A stretch of DNA of 64,000 nt from Aplysia californica. Its lineage: Eukaryota; Mollusca; Gastropoda; Aplysiida; Aplysiidae. The DNA lies in NCBI RefSeq assembly GCF_000002075.1, contig NW_004797359.1, forward strand, positions 375,375-439,374, given 5' to 3'. A program made the translations under genes and the position numbers. Positions 12,601-26,100 of this stretch are shown piece by piece; the stretch's first letter is position 1, and each line of letters starts with the position of its first letter. The notes below the pieces were generated by a model. It did no database searches and was not told where the DNA came from. It saw only the letters and a list, made by a program, of their open reading frames with translations.

Positions 12601-15600
12601 TGCTGTTGTCATTACTCGAATGATTACATATTGTGTGTTCCTGGTTGTAATGTGAATGTGACATGTGAAGAAAGGCGTCGCCATTGCTTTGAGGTTGTAG
12701 TTTTAGTTTGCTGAACACTTAAGGAAATGGCTTATTCCTCCATGCCTTGCATGATGAAGCCAAAAGCTCTTCACTGCATGTTTTTTTTTTACTTTTGCGT
12801 AAGTGGTCAAAGATATCTGTATCTGTTTTTAACTCTCTTTTCCAGCACACACACAGTGATTCACCATACTTACCTCTGTAACTTGGACTTGAATGTATGC
12901 AGTAATACTACAGTGAAACTCGCATATAACGAAGTCGTCGGGCCCAACTTCAAGTTTGTTTAATCTGAGTGTTCGCCATACGAGAAAGCTGTGACTAAAG
13001 TGAATGTTTTTTATCGATAATGATAGGGACATGCTCGCGCAAGATTCATTTTTTGTTCTTTGAAGTGTACTGCAGGAAAATTTGGAAATGCTTTATGAGC
13101 ATCACCATGTTCAGGCTCTGGTGATTGTTGCCTCTTCAATGCAGGTCTATGTGTTTCTTGGTCCATGAGTGATTTGATCATTTCTTTGTCTTTGAAAAAA
13201 TGTTGACAGGTATCATGGTGCAGCGCATTTCTAACTTCAAAAGAAAGCTTGTGGCTATTCACATAAATGCACATGTGTCTCTGTTAAGTTGATTGCAGTG
13301 TGCGGTGTATATATGCAAATAAGTGTGTATTCATCCATGGTCAGAGCCACACCCTTGTCTACTCTATCTCAAGAGATCGGCGACTCTACACCATGGATGA
13401 TTACGAAGCCACATCAGTGGGGGGCTGTTCATTCTGGAAGCGACTTCAATGAGTTTGATGAGTTTGCTCATTTAAATGTTCTTTCAATACAAGGAATTTA
13501 CTGATTTTAATGAGTGAAAAAAAAATGGGGAATCATTTTCTTTTTGTTGAGTCCGGGTTTGTTTTATCCGAGTTCCACTGTATTCTTTGATGCATGTTGT
13601 GCTTTACTACCATTATTGTATTAATGAGTATTTGAAATGTAGCTCGTGAATTAGTCTTAAGACATTCTTTTTTTGTTTGCACTTTTGTATGAGTTGCAGA
13701 GATGTACAGCATGTTTATTTTCTTTTCCTTTTATATTGTAATTGTTTTAGGACTGGGAAGCAGTTACTTCAGCTGGTACGCCAATTGACCACAGTCTAAC
13801 TACCTATATTCAGTTCCCTCTGGTTTCTGAACCAAGGATATTTTACAAGAGTCATGGATAACATGAAAACAAAAAAACTTTCTATTTCTCCAGTTATAGC
13901 TAGATCTATACGTTATACAGTGAGTCCCCTTATACTGAACACATATATTTCGGAAACAGCGGTAAACCAAAAGTAAATAGTAAAGATTTTTTCCTTTCTA
14001 TTTGAACAACCTCGTCATACTGAAGAAAATCTGGCAGGTCTGCAGGTTTTGGTTTTTAATGGACCCCACAGTATGTTGATCTTGTAGTCCTGACAATTCA
14101 GAAGCTTAGTGTGGAAGTGGTGTAATTAGGCACTTACTGTATTCATTTACTGGGTTTGTAGTAGGCATTGCTGCATGCTGTCATTAGTTTGTGAAAGGAA
14201 TTTGTATTATTTTGTCTTATGAGTACTGGTAGCTCAGTTCCTTTGAATGTTTATGTTCTTGTATGTGATGTAGCCCCTGCCCTTTCTTCTTGGCTACAAT
14301 TTTTATGTCTTTAATTTCAAGTCTTCTCCCTTCACATCACATGATTTGTGTATTTTAATGTGGAATTTTTAAATTTTAGAAACTGCCTCGTGCATCGGGG
14401 AAAATAATGATTTTGCACTTAAGATTATTTTTTTTTAAGTTTGTTCTTTCATTGTGTCTTTGATGTTATTCTTTTCCTATTTCTGTTGTGTCTGTGCCTG
14501 TATCTGTTTTATCTTTTTTTGTTTTTGCTCCCTTTTTTTGCTATTTTTTTTTTTTTTTCATTTCTGTATAAGTTCAGTTGAATGTTTTTGGATTTTCCAT
14601 GGTGGAAAGAAGGTATGCTGCACTACAGCACTATGGTTATAGCTGTGGCTCAGGCAATTGATGACTATCATATGGTGAAATCAGGGCCCACAAATTATTT
14701 CTTTACCTACCTACTTTTTCTACGGCACATACTGCTTAATTTTAGACACATTCTCAATGTTCTGACACAACCATGAAAATATTGTTGTTTTCCCTTATGT
14801 CTAATATTTTCTTAGCCGTTTTTACATGCATGTTTTAGTCTTATTTTGGCGCATTCACTGTCCTCAGCATGGTATAAGATTTGGAAGTGCTTTGTGCTTT
14901 GCCTTCTCAGATCTTTGTTATGCTCTGAATGCTCTCTGTGCATAGACAGTTAACAACCCAAGTTGAACTGGAAAGAAGTATTCAGCAAAAATAGATACAT
15001 AGCTTCATTCATTTTGCAAGTACAAAAATGTCCATTGGTCTACTGGGTTTTTTTCCTAGTGTGTATCAGGTTCCGCAGTTTTAGTCCTTATAAATTTAAT
15101 TTCTCTCCTGACACAACAGCGAGCTGATAACTTTAGCTACTGCCCTTAATTCCGATGAGTAATTCTGCTTGACCCAGTTACAGTTTAAAAAAAATAACCT
15201 ACTCATAGCACAAACATCTTTATCCAGACCCAGACGTTTCGGGTAAGCAGGTGGTTCTTTACTGGGGTTTTTTAGGTTGGAAAATTGAACACTTCAGGCA
15301 TTCCAGCCAAATCTGTCTTTAGAAGATGAACCAACTGGCATAACAAAACCACTAATTTTATGTTTGATTCAACCTTTTAGTAATTGAATTTGCAAATGGT
15401 CTATTCAAAATGTTTCAGTCAGAATCTTGTTGCCATTAACTGCTGCTATTAGAAGTTCTTCTGTTGACACTTTCTTAAAACCCTTTTATGTACTTAAAAA
15501 TGTCTTTAGGCCAGTCCCAAAGGGGGGGACATTTCTCGTTCATGCACAGTAGAATTGTAAATGGGCTGATTCATCAATGTCATGCTCATAACTGTGCCTG

Positions 15601-18600
15601 ATCTACAACAGGGAACTGCTGCTTTTTCTTTCCTAATCCTTACTATTGTCATTTTTCCTCTTCTTCTTTTGTATGTTTGTCACACGCTTGTGACCCACTA
15701 TTTCCAGGGTGCCTTAATAGTCGAAGCAGACTTTGTGCTGTTGAAGCTAGAGAGGTGAGCAGAGTAAGTCTGATTCCCTGCAAGGACTTTTCTGTTGACA
15801 TCCACACCTTGGCACTCATATAACCTTATGCAGTTGCGAGCGCCGTGAAACCTGTACTAAAACTAAAAAACTGAACTTAAAAAGGTATTGCAGGTTGCTT
15901 TGTTTGGGTTTTTTCCCAACCACAAAAAGATAAAGTTCATTTTCTTTCTGTCCTTCTCTTTTTCTCAAGCTAAATAAAATGATTGTAGTGCCATTGGTAG
16001 TGGAAACTTCCTCTGTTATTTGTTTCTGACTGACATTCCATGTCAACAGCCAAGCTCTGAACAGGTGAAGAATACATCGAGTGATTTTGTGTATACTTTT
16101 GAAAAGATTGTGAGAAGTGTATAGGGAAAATTATACTGATTTTCTTGCATTTGTGTTGTGACTGATGCTATGTGTGGTTGTGTTACTTTTTTTGGTAACT
16201 GTGAGCATAACATAAAAGTTTTACTAGAATTATATTGTAAATCACAAAAATTATTCTTCTGCCTTCTGTACTTATAGCATTCCATAACGATATTTAGTAA
16301 ATATGAAATTTTTATATTGGTTGTGACATTGCTGAGTGGCAAGAATTCCTATAATACTGGTAGATTTTTACTGTGCATGCCTTGAGTCATATCAAAAGTT
16401 ACATTTTTTGTGGAATCAGCATTATTCCAGATTTTTCAATAAACTTATATTAAGAATTTATAATTTCCTGCCTGCTTACTTGTTTATTCTTTTGCTTCAG
16501 TATCAGAGTGTTGGTGGACTGCAGTGCATATGGCCTTGGTTCCGGCCTCTGTCAATACATACATATAAAAATGGTTGTTTATGAAGGGAGTCTTCATGGC
16601 TTCTCACTCTCTAGTAGAGATGGGTCTCCTGTAACCTCATATCAAACCATGCTTATGATGGGCAAGTTTTGATCTAGAATATATTTTTGTAGTCAAGGCT
16701 TAGAGTTATATCTTATTTTTTTATTTATTGGGTGGGGGTAATAGCTCTGAGCCATTGTTAGTGAACTTTTCAAACACAGTTGAAAGTGACTAGCACATTG
16801 AAGGATGTTGTCCTTTCCATGAAGCTGGTCATCTGATCTTTTCAATGATTGAGGTGACTATAATGTTACAAAATAAGCCAGTGTGGAAAAGGTGAGTGCT
16901 GATTTATGGTTTGATGGTAAGATGTTTGCATGCCTTGTAAGTGTACGATGTACCTATCATCAAGGTCAGTCTCTCTCTCTCTTCATTTACACTATTTGAT
17001 GATCATAACCTTTTATCCTTTGACACTAGATCTGTTGTATAATCCCATCATACAGCTTGAGACAATCTTGATATGGTCAGCTGAACGGTTAGGATGTGTC
17101 CTGTAAGTGTAATGAGAATGCCATGCTATCTATTTTATATCTCTTTGTTTCCTAATAGCAACATGTTGCCCGCATTCATATTACTGGGATTGAAGAACAG
17201 GAAACAGTTTAAAATGCTGGTAGTGACATGGCATGGAAGATTTCAAATTATTTTTGCAGAAGAAATAGGACAGTTCATCCATTTGTACTGTCTGTCATAC
17301 CTTTGATTCTCATGGACACATGGACGCTTGATGGGTGTTTTTGTGTGATCAGCTTTTATTTCTTTTCCCGATGTTACTACTGTCCTTCGTTTCTGGGATG
17401 TATAATTGTATTTCTGCCGTCTTGCCTTCAGAAAATCTTTTATCAGATTTGGTTTATACAATCTTGAAACTGTTACTGGGATCATAATGATATTTCATTC
17501 TCACCTTTGCTTTTTAAATAATATTAATATGATTTCTTTCCTTTCATTATGCTGACTGACAGTTCTTACGTTTGAGTTTCTCCCTCTTGGGTCATCTTCT
17601 ATGTTGCATGTTCTTGTCTCTGTGTGCATGGTTCTTGTAATGAAGACATGTTAGAATTTAGTACCTTAGCACATTACGGCCTGATTGTTGGTCCTCTTGT
17701 CAAATCAGAGGATACCAAAAAAAAACTTATTTCAAGTTTCTTTTTTGTAGGAGTAGGGCTAGTAGGAGCAAATAACTTGATGGTGGATGGATGCCTGCAT
17801 CTTCCCCAGTTCCACTGTGTTTGTTGTATGCCCATTCTGTTGAGCCTTTCAATCTTTTCAGGCCATCGTCTGGTGTATTGGTTAGGCCCCTTGCATTTGA
17901 GTTCAATTCCTGAGTGAGCCAGTCTATTTTATTGAGCAGGCTATCACTTTCTTTTACCTGGGATGTATCCATCTCAGCCCACATTGGTCCTGACAGGCAG
18001 GGGTGAAGCAGCCCACCCCTTAAATAATCTTATTGTTGTAGATAAGGGTATAAAACATTTACAATTAATTTCTCTTTTCAGGCCATAACTAGTAGTTAGA
18101 GGGTTTCACTGGCAGGTCCTTCATCTTTACCATACTTTTGTTGTTTTTGTATGTCTCTGGCTGTGCCCAAAAGACTTGAGTTCTATTCCCACACAGGAAA
18201 CATAATTACTTTTGAATTTCTGGTTTTCCTCGGGGATTTAGTGTTAGTATCAATAGTATCATGCACAGCTGAGCTTATCAGCATCACATGGCATCAAATC
18301 AGCTTGCCTAGCAAATTATCTAAATTGTGTTGATGGGCTTGTACAATACTTACATTAAATTCAGGAACTGAAGACAGTGTCGGTGATGTCTTGAGCATCA
18401 TCGGCAGCTTTATTCCACAATTGCTCAAATCATTTCTAGAGGTTTCCAGAGAAAACCATAATTTTAAATAAAGATTTAAAGGGCATCTTACAGTATGGAT
18501 TCATTTTGTTTTGTAGTTGCCTTCCAAGTTTTTATTTGAAAAAATAACGAGGGTCAAAGTCATGTTTTTGATTTGGGAGTAGTTTTATTTTCTTTGATTT

Positions 18601-21600
18601 TCTCAAAACTGCCTAAAGTGGCTTGCGCGCTTGAAGAATGATGGTGAAAATATCCTGGGATGTGCATATGCACAGATACTTAGTCCAAAGTATGTCAGAA
18701 GGTGCTGATTGCAGTGATTTCCAGGAAATAATTGATATTGTGCTCTCTGTTAACACAGTCTCGCTCCTCTTTAGGTGCTGCATTTTAGCCTTTTGTAGTG
18801 ATGTCAATCTTTTTTCATCTTGAAATTTGTCTTGACTTCCCTCTTCCAGTTGGCTGGGTGGTTGGAGGGCACTACTGGGTAGGTCCTTCTTCTTTTCTGT
18901 TGATCTGTCGTTTGTCTATCTGTTTTGCTTCTTTCTTGCGCTATAGGACCCTTGTGTCGATGTGCTGCTCTTCACTCAAACTTTTCAATTGGTAAAGATC
19001 TACTGTTTGTTCCCAGGTTCTAATGTTGATATCTGTTGAAGTCATGTCCTTCTTACAAGCATGTTTGTAGAGATCACCTTTTAGTATTCATTTCACTTTC
19101 CTTCTCTATGTCTTCATAGATGAAGACTTTATATTTTATCATCGTCATTCATAGAATGAAGGTGTCCCAACCTTATGAGTCCTTCATTTTGAGAAATGAA
19201 AATACCATTAAAATGTTCTGTCTTTTCAGTTCTGGTACTTTGTGTTTGTAATCTTGTTGGCCTTGTTATTCCATAATAATTTGAGGCATCTCAAGTGAAA
19301 GCTGCTGAGCTTTTACTCCACTTTTGATTCAAAAATCATTTTCTTCAAGTCTCACTCAAGTACAGCAGTGTGCACTGTGCCACTATTGTTGAATAAAGAT
19401 TAGAGTATGGAGCAGCTGGTGCCAACTTTTTACCCCACTATTTATTTTGAGTGTATGGTTGGTCAACATTTGGATGTGGCTGACTTTTGTTTCTTTTCTG
19501 TGCAGCTATCATCCCCTGAAGTTCAACTAATGCTGCTGTCTAGCTGACAGGCCATACCCGTCAACTTAACTACAATCCATATGAGTCAAAACAAGTTTTC
19601 TGTGACTTATTGGTATAATTTTACTTTCAGGCACTGAGTTTTTGCCCTGATTCTCCACCGTTTTACTCTTTCAGGCACTGAGTTCATCACCTGGTGTTAT
19701 GCAATTTATTCGTTCTTGTTGATTGTCCCAAATTTCCGTGTATAACCCTTGTTTCAATAAACTTCCTGATGTTCAAATCAGGAAAGAAGTTTATGGTAGA
19801 CAATAGATTATGTAGTCTACATGGATTTTGCTTTCTGTTACCTGCAGGAAGAAGAAGAGAAAGAAGAGGAAGAGGATCAAGAAAATGAAAACTTGTCAGA
19901 CGAGGATGAAAAAGCATCCACGTCATCCAAGACGAGTGTTGAAGATGTGAACTTCTACTTTCTGCCCTCGAGTCGAGGTTGTCAGTTGCTTGTGATAGAG
20001 GACTGCCTGCTGTACCAGAATGCAGTGAGGTCGTCAGGAAGATCCTACTGGAAGTGCCAGAAGGAAGGCTGTTTCTTCAGGTAATGGCCCACAGTAGTAC
20101 ATGTGACATGTGTTATGATTGTTTGAAAACAGCTGTATTGTGTATATCTCGTGTGTTTTTCCTACCAAAGAAAAAAAAGCAGTATTAACTCTTTGCCAAT
20201 TCATATAAATGTCATGACGCTGTGGAATCAGGTGTTCGTCAGTTTTTGGACATATAGAGTTATTAATACTGTCTTAAAGTTTGTTTACTTGTCCTGCTTT
20301 TGGCGAAAAAAATCCCAATCTATCTTGAATTCGAGATATTTGCGTCGTTGCGTCATTTGCGTCCGATTCTTAGAAAAAATATTAAAAGTTCTGCAATCTC
20401 TTTTGCTTGGAAGCACCGATTGGACTTTTTATCGGCAGGAACTTGGAATGCTACTTTTTAAAGCATCTATGCCGAATCTAGTAGATGACTCACGCACGTT
20501 ATTTTAACTAAAACCAACGTAGTATCGATTTTGAATTCCGACATGGATACGCTCAAGATGTACTTTCGCTTTTATAACACAGAATTCTCCGACTGTGTCC
20601 TGATTACTGTAACAATTATGTCATGGGCCTAAGAATAATCTATTTGTTGTTCTGCCGTTGGTTTAAAAGCAAGCTTCGTTTGAGTTCTGGCTAGTCGGGC
20701 CCATCAGCATGAGCAAGACCTGTCAGTGGAACTTTCAAACGCTCATTCGCAACCCGTGACATGACCTCGTACGTGTGAATAGCGCGTGTGTCGGGGACCG
20801 TCGGCTGTCGGGGTCAGCAAAGTTCATTCACGCCGGTCGCATTGGTCGGGGTGTTTTTCGAGACTTCACCAGGACGACCGGGGGGAGCGGGTGGGGGTAT
20901 TGTTTTGACACTTGGGCTTAAAGTGCGTGCCGTGATACAAGTAGAACCTACTAAGTGAGGATAAAGGAATAAGAAAAAAGAAATAAATGAACAACCTTGG
21001 CGCAATCTTTTTTTTCGGGGGGGGGGGGTGCCTTGAGTGTATATGCGATGGAAGTCAAACGTTGTTACTGTATGAAAACACGGGCTTTTTGCATGGATGA
21101 TTAGAGTTATGTGTCAGCTATTTTCAAGACTACAAGAGTTTCAGCTTTACTGCAACCTGCGCTCCCCCACTCTATCCCACTCCGACTCGAGTAATGTTGT
21201 CTTTCAGTTTTCCCTCTATTTAGTGGCCCAAACGTGAACTTATTCCTGCAAAAAGTTTTTTCTTGCATTTTTTCCTCATAAAAGGGAACCAGGATCCCCC
21301 TTCCCCTGTACCCCTTATGACTGATTTGCCGTTGATCCTGATTTTTTTCACCTGATCCTGATTTTTTAACTCTAAAATCCTGATTTTTAGATTCATAGAG
21401 TGGCAGGTCTGTATTATGCCTTCCTTTTGTCTCGCACCATCTTCTTGTGCTTATTTTTTCTCTTCATTAGATTTTTTTACATGTTTACTTTATTTGAAAA
21501 GTCAGCTTGGGAATCTGGCGTTTCCTGGCGCCCGGTCCAACTTTTCACATTTTTGCAACACATTGGTATGACAGAACAAAAGATGCTCCTCTGTTATAGA

Positions 21601-21899
21601 AAGAGTTATGTTGGAAAAACAGAAAACCAGCATTGAACTGAACCTTATAAAGGCAAATTGGGGCAGCTCTATGGATTCACTTCTTACTTAATACTATATT
21701 TTTCTCTCTTGTTATGTCGGTAAAGGGAAACAAAAGTAATGCGGTAATTTATAAGATTAGATAACATTTATTGATCTACCATTGGAAAAAACAACTGATG
21801 ATGCCCTCACCAGCTACTACGACACAAAGTGTACATATTATATAGCATGAGATTTACATATCTCTTTCTCTCTCTCTCCCTCCCTCCCTCCCTTCCTCC

Positions 21900-21935
<36 letters not shown>

Positions 21936-21936
21936 A

Positions 21937-21990
<54 letters not shown>

Positions 21991-23045
21991 AATAAAAAAA
22001 AAATCCAGTATTCATCACAATTTGTTTTCACCTTCAGGGCGGTGTACGATTCCCCGAGGAATTCTGTGATCAAGACGACAGGCCTGCACAACCACCCGCC
22101 AGATGTGGACCTTATGATGAAGAGACAGTTTATTCAGAATGTCAAGCACAGGATACTGGAGAACCCCCACGTCCCAGCCAAAAAAATCTATGACGAGGAG
22201 GTGGAGAAGGTGAAACAAGAGGTAAATAGAAGGGTAAATGTTGTTCACCTAGCTGGGTTTTTTTTTTTCATGTTGCATATTCCCCTCATGTGGGACACAG
22301 CTGCCTGGAGCTAGAGAAGATCGTCTAGTACAGAGACAGGCTGAGAGCTCTTCTTGGCATCTTGTACCTAATATTAGGGTGAAAGAGGTGAATGATGGTA
22401 TTCCTTTTAGAAAGTAGCCTCCTTGATTGTTCTTTGAAAGCATTTCTGCCCACTGCACAAAGCCGCCACCCCTGGTGACAGTGTCTCATTGTCTTCAGTT
22501 GTTAGTGATGTCCTAATTCCCATCTTCTTTTTAAGGGCATTCTGTGTTAGTAATTGTTCCTTAAAACATGTCTTTTTTTTTCCAAACTTTTGTGTATTCT
22601 TATGAGGCCTAAGTATTTTTGTTGTTGTTGTTCTGAATGTATCAAGGTGTCAGTTTACTTTTAGCTGGTCAGTGTTGTTCTTTGTCTGGTCAACATAGCT
22701 GGCCAATATCTCATATTGATGTGAGTTGTACCATTGTAGTTCACGGCAAGTTGGAGCAATAACGACTCTGGATCACTAGAACCATCTCCTGAGTTCTCTG
22801 GCTTGGTCCATGGGTTGCTGACTGTTTGTTCTTCCTACTACTAGGAAAATTTTTTTTTTTCAGTCATAGTTATAGTAGTAGTAGGAGGAGCTGTAGTTGT
22901 ACTCACTGTACCTTTTGACAAAAGTTTAGTACAGTTTTTATGTCCCTCACCACACCAAATTGTGCTCAGTTGATTTTCTTCATTTTTTTTCCTTTTTGTC
23001 TTTTGCTCTTTTTTTTTGACGACTCCCCCCCCACACACACATGCG

Positions 23046-23106
<61 letters not shown>

Positions 23107-26100
23107 CTTCTTTTTTTTTTATGCCTTTAGGTCTCTCCAGCAGATTTTTTTCTTCTGATTTGAATTGTATTCACTGTTTTCTCTGCCTGTACCATTTTTT
23201 GGTGCTCTTTGAACCTTTATGTCTTAATGACAGACCAGTCTGCCACCATTTGAAAATGAACTGGACAAACTCTGAGGTAAACATGAATAATAAAAAAAAA
23301 AGTAATTGTTTATGTCCCTTAGAATTAGAGGGCAAATATTTATTCTTTATTCCTGCTGGTGGATGAACAATCACAACAAGAACAACAACAACCTCATGCT
23401 CACAGAATTTTTCTCCTGTCCTCTCTGCACAGGGTGATCTTCTGGGTGTGACTCGAAAAGTACCAGGCTATAGTTGTATCAAGCACTATGTCTACCGCAT
23501 GAGGAAGACCATGTCTGTCTCTGAGGATGCTGAGGAGGATGAAGAAGAAGAGATTGGAAAGGGAGAGGTAGAATGTTTGTTCCCTTTGTGAAACAAAATG
23601 TGAAATGGTATAGGTTTCACGTTCCTATCAACACCATTACTATTAGATTACATAATGTGTGTGACCTCTGAGTTCAATATTATCTCTGAAAGGACTGAGC
23701 CAAATAGAAAATTCATGTAAAGTGTCTTTCCCAAGGTCACATCGGACCAAACTGAGATTCGAACCCCAGAACCCGCAATCTCACGATTATGGGTCTGTTA
23801 ACATAATCACTAGGCTACCAATGTAGGCTACCAATGCCGCCGTTCCCTCTGTTGGCATAGTAATTTTAGTTCCAGCTTAAAAAAAGAAAGAAAAGAAATC
23901 CTACTCTTTGTCCTTTTCGGAAATTTGTTTCACTGGGTCATGTGCAGCTGTATTCAGATCTGTCAATATCATGTTGGGAGGAATTCCATAACGAGTGACC
24001 ACTATGAAACAGAGTAGGATAGAGGGTTTAGGGTAAGAGTAGGGGTTGGGGGTAGGGTTAGGTCTTTTTTAAATTGTATTTGTTAAAGTAGTCGCTCGTT
24101 ACGAAAGTCCTTCCATCATATTAATGTTATGCTTATATATCAAGTAAACAGACTTATCTCTGCAAACACACATTGCTCGTCATAGTATCTTGTATTACAG
24201 AACCTGATCAATTCATGTCAGTTTGGTTAATGGAAAGATTCAATAGGTCTGAGTATATCTTTGGAAGTTGAGATAGGGGTGTGACCACTCTAAATGCTTC
24301 CTGATGTACACATCTTTAAGAAAAAAAATGTATAGTGAATAACTCTGTTAAGCCAATTTGTGAATGTTTGTCTGTACGAGTGGTTAATATGACAGGGTTG
24401 TTTATTTCTATTAGTTTTAAAGAGCACTTTACTCTGCTCAACTTTGAAAAAATTGTTGTTTTCTTTTGGTCTTGTACCATTTAGCATTTCAGCAATGTCA
24501 TGTATATCAATCACCTGAAACAGTTTGACTAATTTGTAAAACAATGTTTAGAGGGACAGTGAAAAGAGTACATTGATCTAACACAGGAGAAAAGGCGAGA
24601 AATCACGGAGCTGGATAGAGTATTCCTTGAGGAGTCTGCCCCGTCGTCACAGCAGGAAGAGAGCTGTATGAACATGTCGATCATCACGCCAACGCCCATC
24701 AGGTCCAGCAAGTTCCCAGAGCTCAGCTTTTATTTTATCCCGTCCAAGCAAGGTACTGTTCCATAATTAATCACCCTTATTTGAAACTGGGCCTTTTAGA
24801 GCAATATACAAGATTCATAAATGTTTCTTTTAATATTTTGTGTCTTTTTTTGTTGAAATTATAAATTATTTCTAGTCTCCAGAAGTCTCTTTTGGCATTT
24901 AATCTATGTAAGCTATTTATGTCTTTTTGTTGATCTAAAAATATTTTGTATTGCCTGACTTTTTACAAGCCATGCTTGGGGAATTGAATCAAATTATTTC
25001 TCTGGCATCTGTCCTGTTGCAGTTAACATCATGTTGTAATATACATAAATTTGATCAGTTTCTGGGCATTGCTCCTCAAATAGTAGTTTTATTATCAAAA
25101 TAGTGTTTATAACTAGTATCAGTGGTGTCTTCATCCTCGTAATGTAACTTACTTTTAAATCTGCTGTTTTATCATCACCAAAAAAGTATTTCTCAAAGAA
25201 TCGTCATCAAATTGTGACACCTCAATTGCTAAAATATTTGTACTGATGGGCATGAGCAAAAGAAAAACACTTTTTCCAACATATAAAAAATCGTCATTTG
25301 ATATTGCTATATTTTCTCAACTAAGGTAATTATAGCCCAGTTTCTCTGAATCTCCTTCTGTTACTTATTGTACTTGTTTATCATATCTGCAGTGGACTTT
25401 CTACATTCTTAAATACAAAGAAAGGTAAATTACTGTATTTTTACGTACTTTTGTGCCTCTCAGGTAAAAGGATCTTTGTGGTGAATGACTTCACATTGCG
25501 CCTGAATGCTCAGAAGACCGGAGGCCGCTTTTATTGGAAGTGCACTGTCGATCCATGCTTGTATCGCTGCGTGTATAACGATGTCTTAAATGACATTGTC
25601 AAGGTAAGATCCTGTTGAATATGCTCTATTCGAAAATATGTGTACATCTTTTTTTGTTTTTGCTTTTGATTGGCAGCAGTGTTTACTTATGAATTTTGCA
25701 TAATTACTTGTTGGTTGTTCTCAGTGCTTTTGAGTAAAAAATGTCAATTCTTTCCCTCTGTCTGTGAAGCTATATCATAGGTTGTATCTTATTCTGACTC
25801 TCTTGTTATGTTGATCACAGATAGTTTACATTTGCAGAGGAAAGTACAAGTGAGGGGGGGGGGGAACCCTTGGGGGGCTCTCGCGGCCTAGAGGTTAAGG
25901 TGTTGGCTTCTCATTCAAAGGTCCAGGGTGCAAATCTGGGTAGTGACCGAAAATTTTCTTCTCTAAAATTGTCTCTTTTCACTTCCTTTCCTGCTTTTGT
26001 CTCCTCTTTCTGCCCCCAGCCCCTCACCTCCTTTGCCCCCTCCTCTGGGCTCCTGGCTGTTTCTGCAGCTTTTCTATTGCTACTCCTTGGCTCCTTCTTA

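Larger units (their letters stand above)
11757..19847 (+). other. Remaining part of the exon 2 to exon 3 intron (8 kb)
   Basis: No supported coding exon. It contains pogo-like elements at 12911-13580 and 13918-14071, a SINE at 15503-15872, a tRNA-like SINE at 17861-18020, a 13-bp poly-G tract at 12072, and a local duplicate at 12227-12281 of the sequence flanking the SINE at 9553. A direct repeat containing TTTCAGGCACTGAGTT occurs twice near 19630-19685, giving two cryptic acceptor-like sites. Confidence 0.55.
20081..22037 (+). other. Intron 3 (2 kb), repeat-rich
   Basis: Holds a degenerate copy of the 47.4-kb MITE (20211-20360), a 12-bp poly-G run at 21017, repeated GATCCTGATTTTT words near 21334-21390, and a CT-rich then (TGTC)n microsatellite at 21861-21986, ending about 50 bp before the exon 4 acceptor. 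A short match to the 1224-1494 repeat lies near 20800-20832. Confidence 0.6.

Noticed and set aside
21807-22314. Frames through the (TGTC)n tract, both strands
   Set aside because: They are open only because the repeat lacks stops. The real coding part is exon 4 from 22038.
23976-24114. Interstitial telomere remnant
   Set aside because: The TTAGGG-like words are few and irregular and sit between matching TIRs, so a MITE explains them better.
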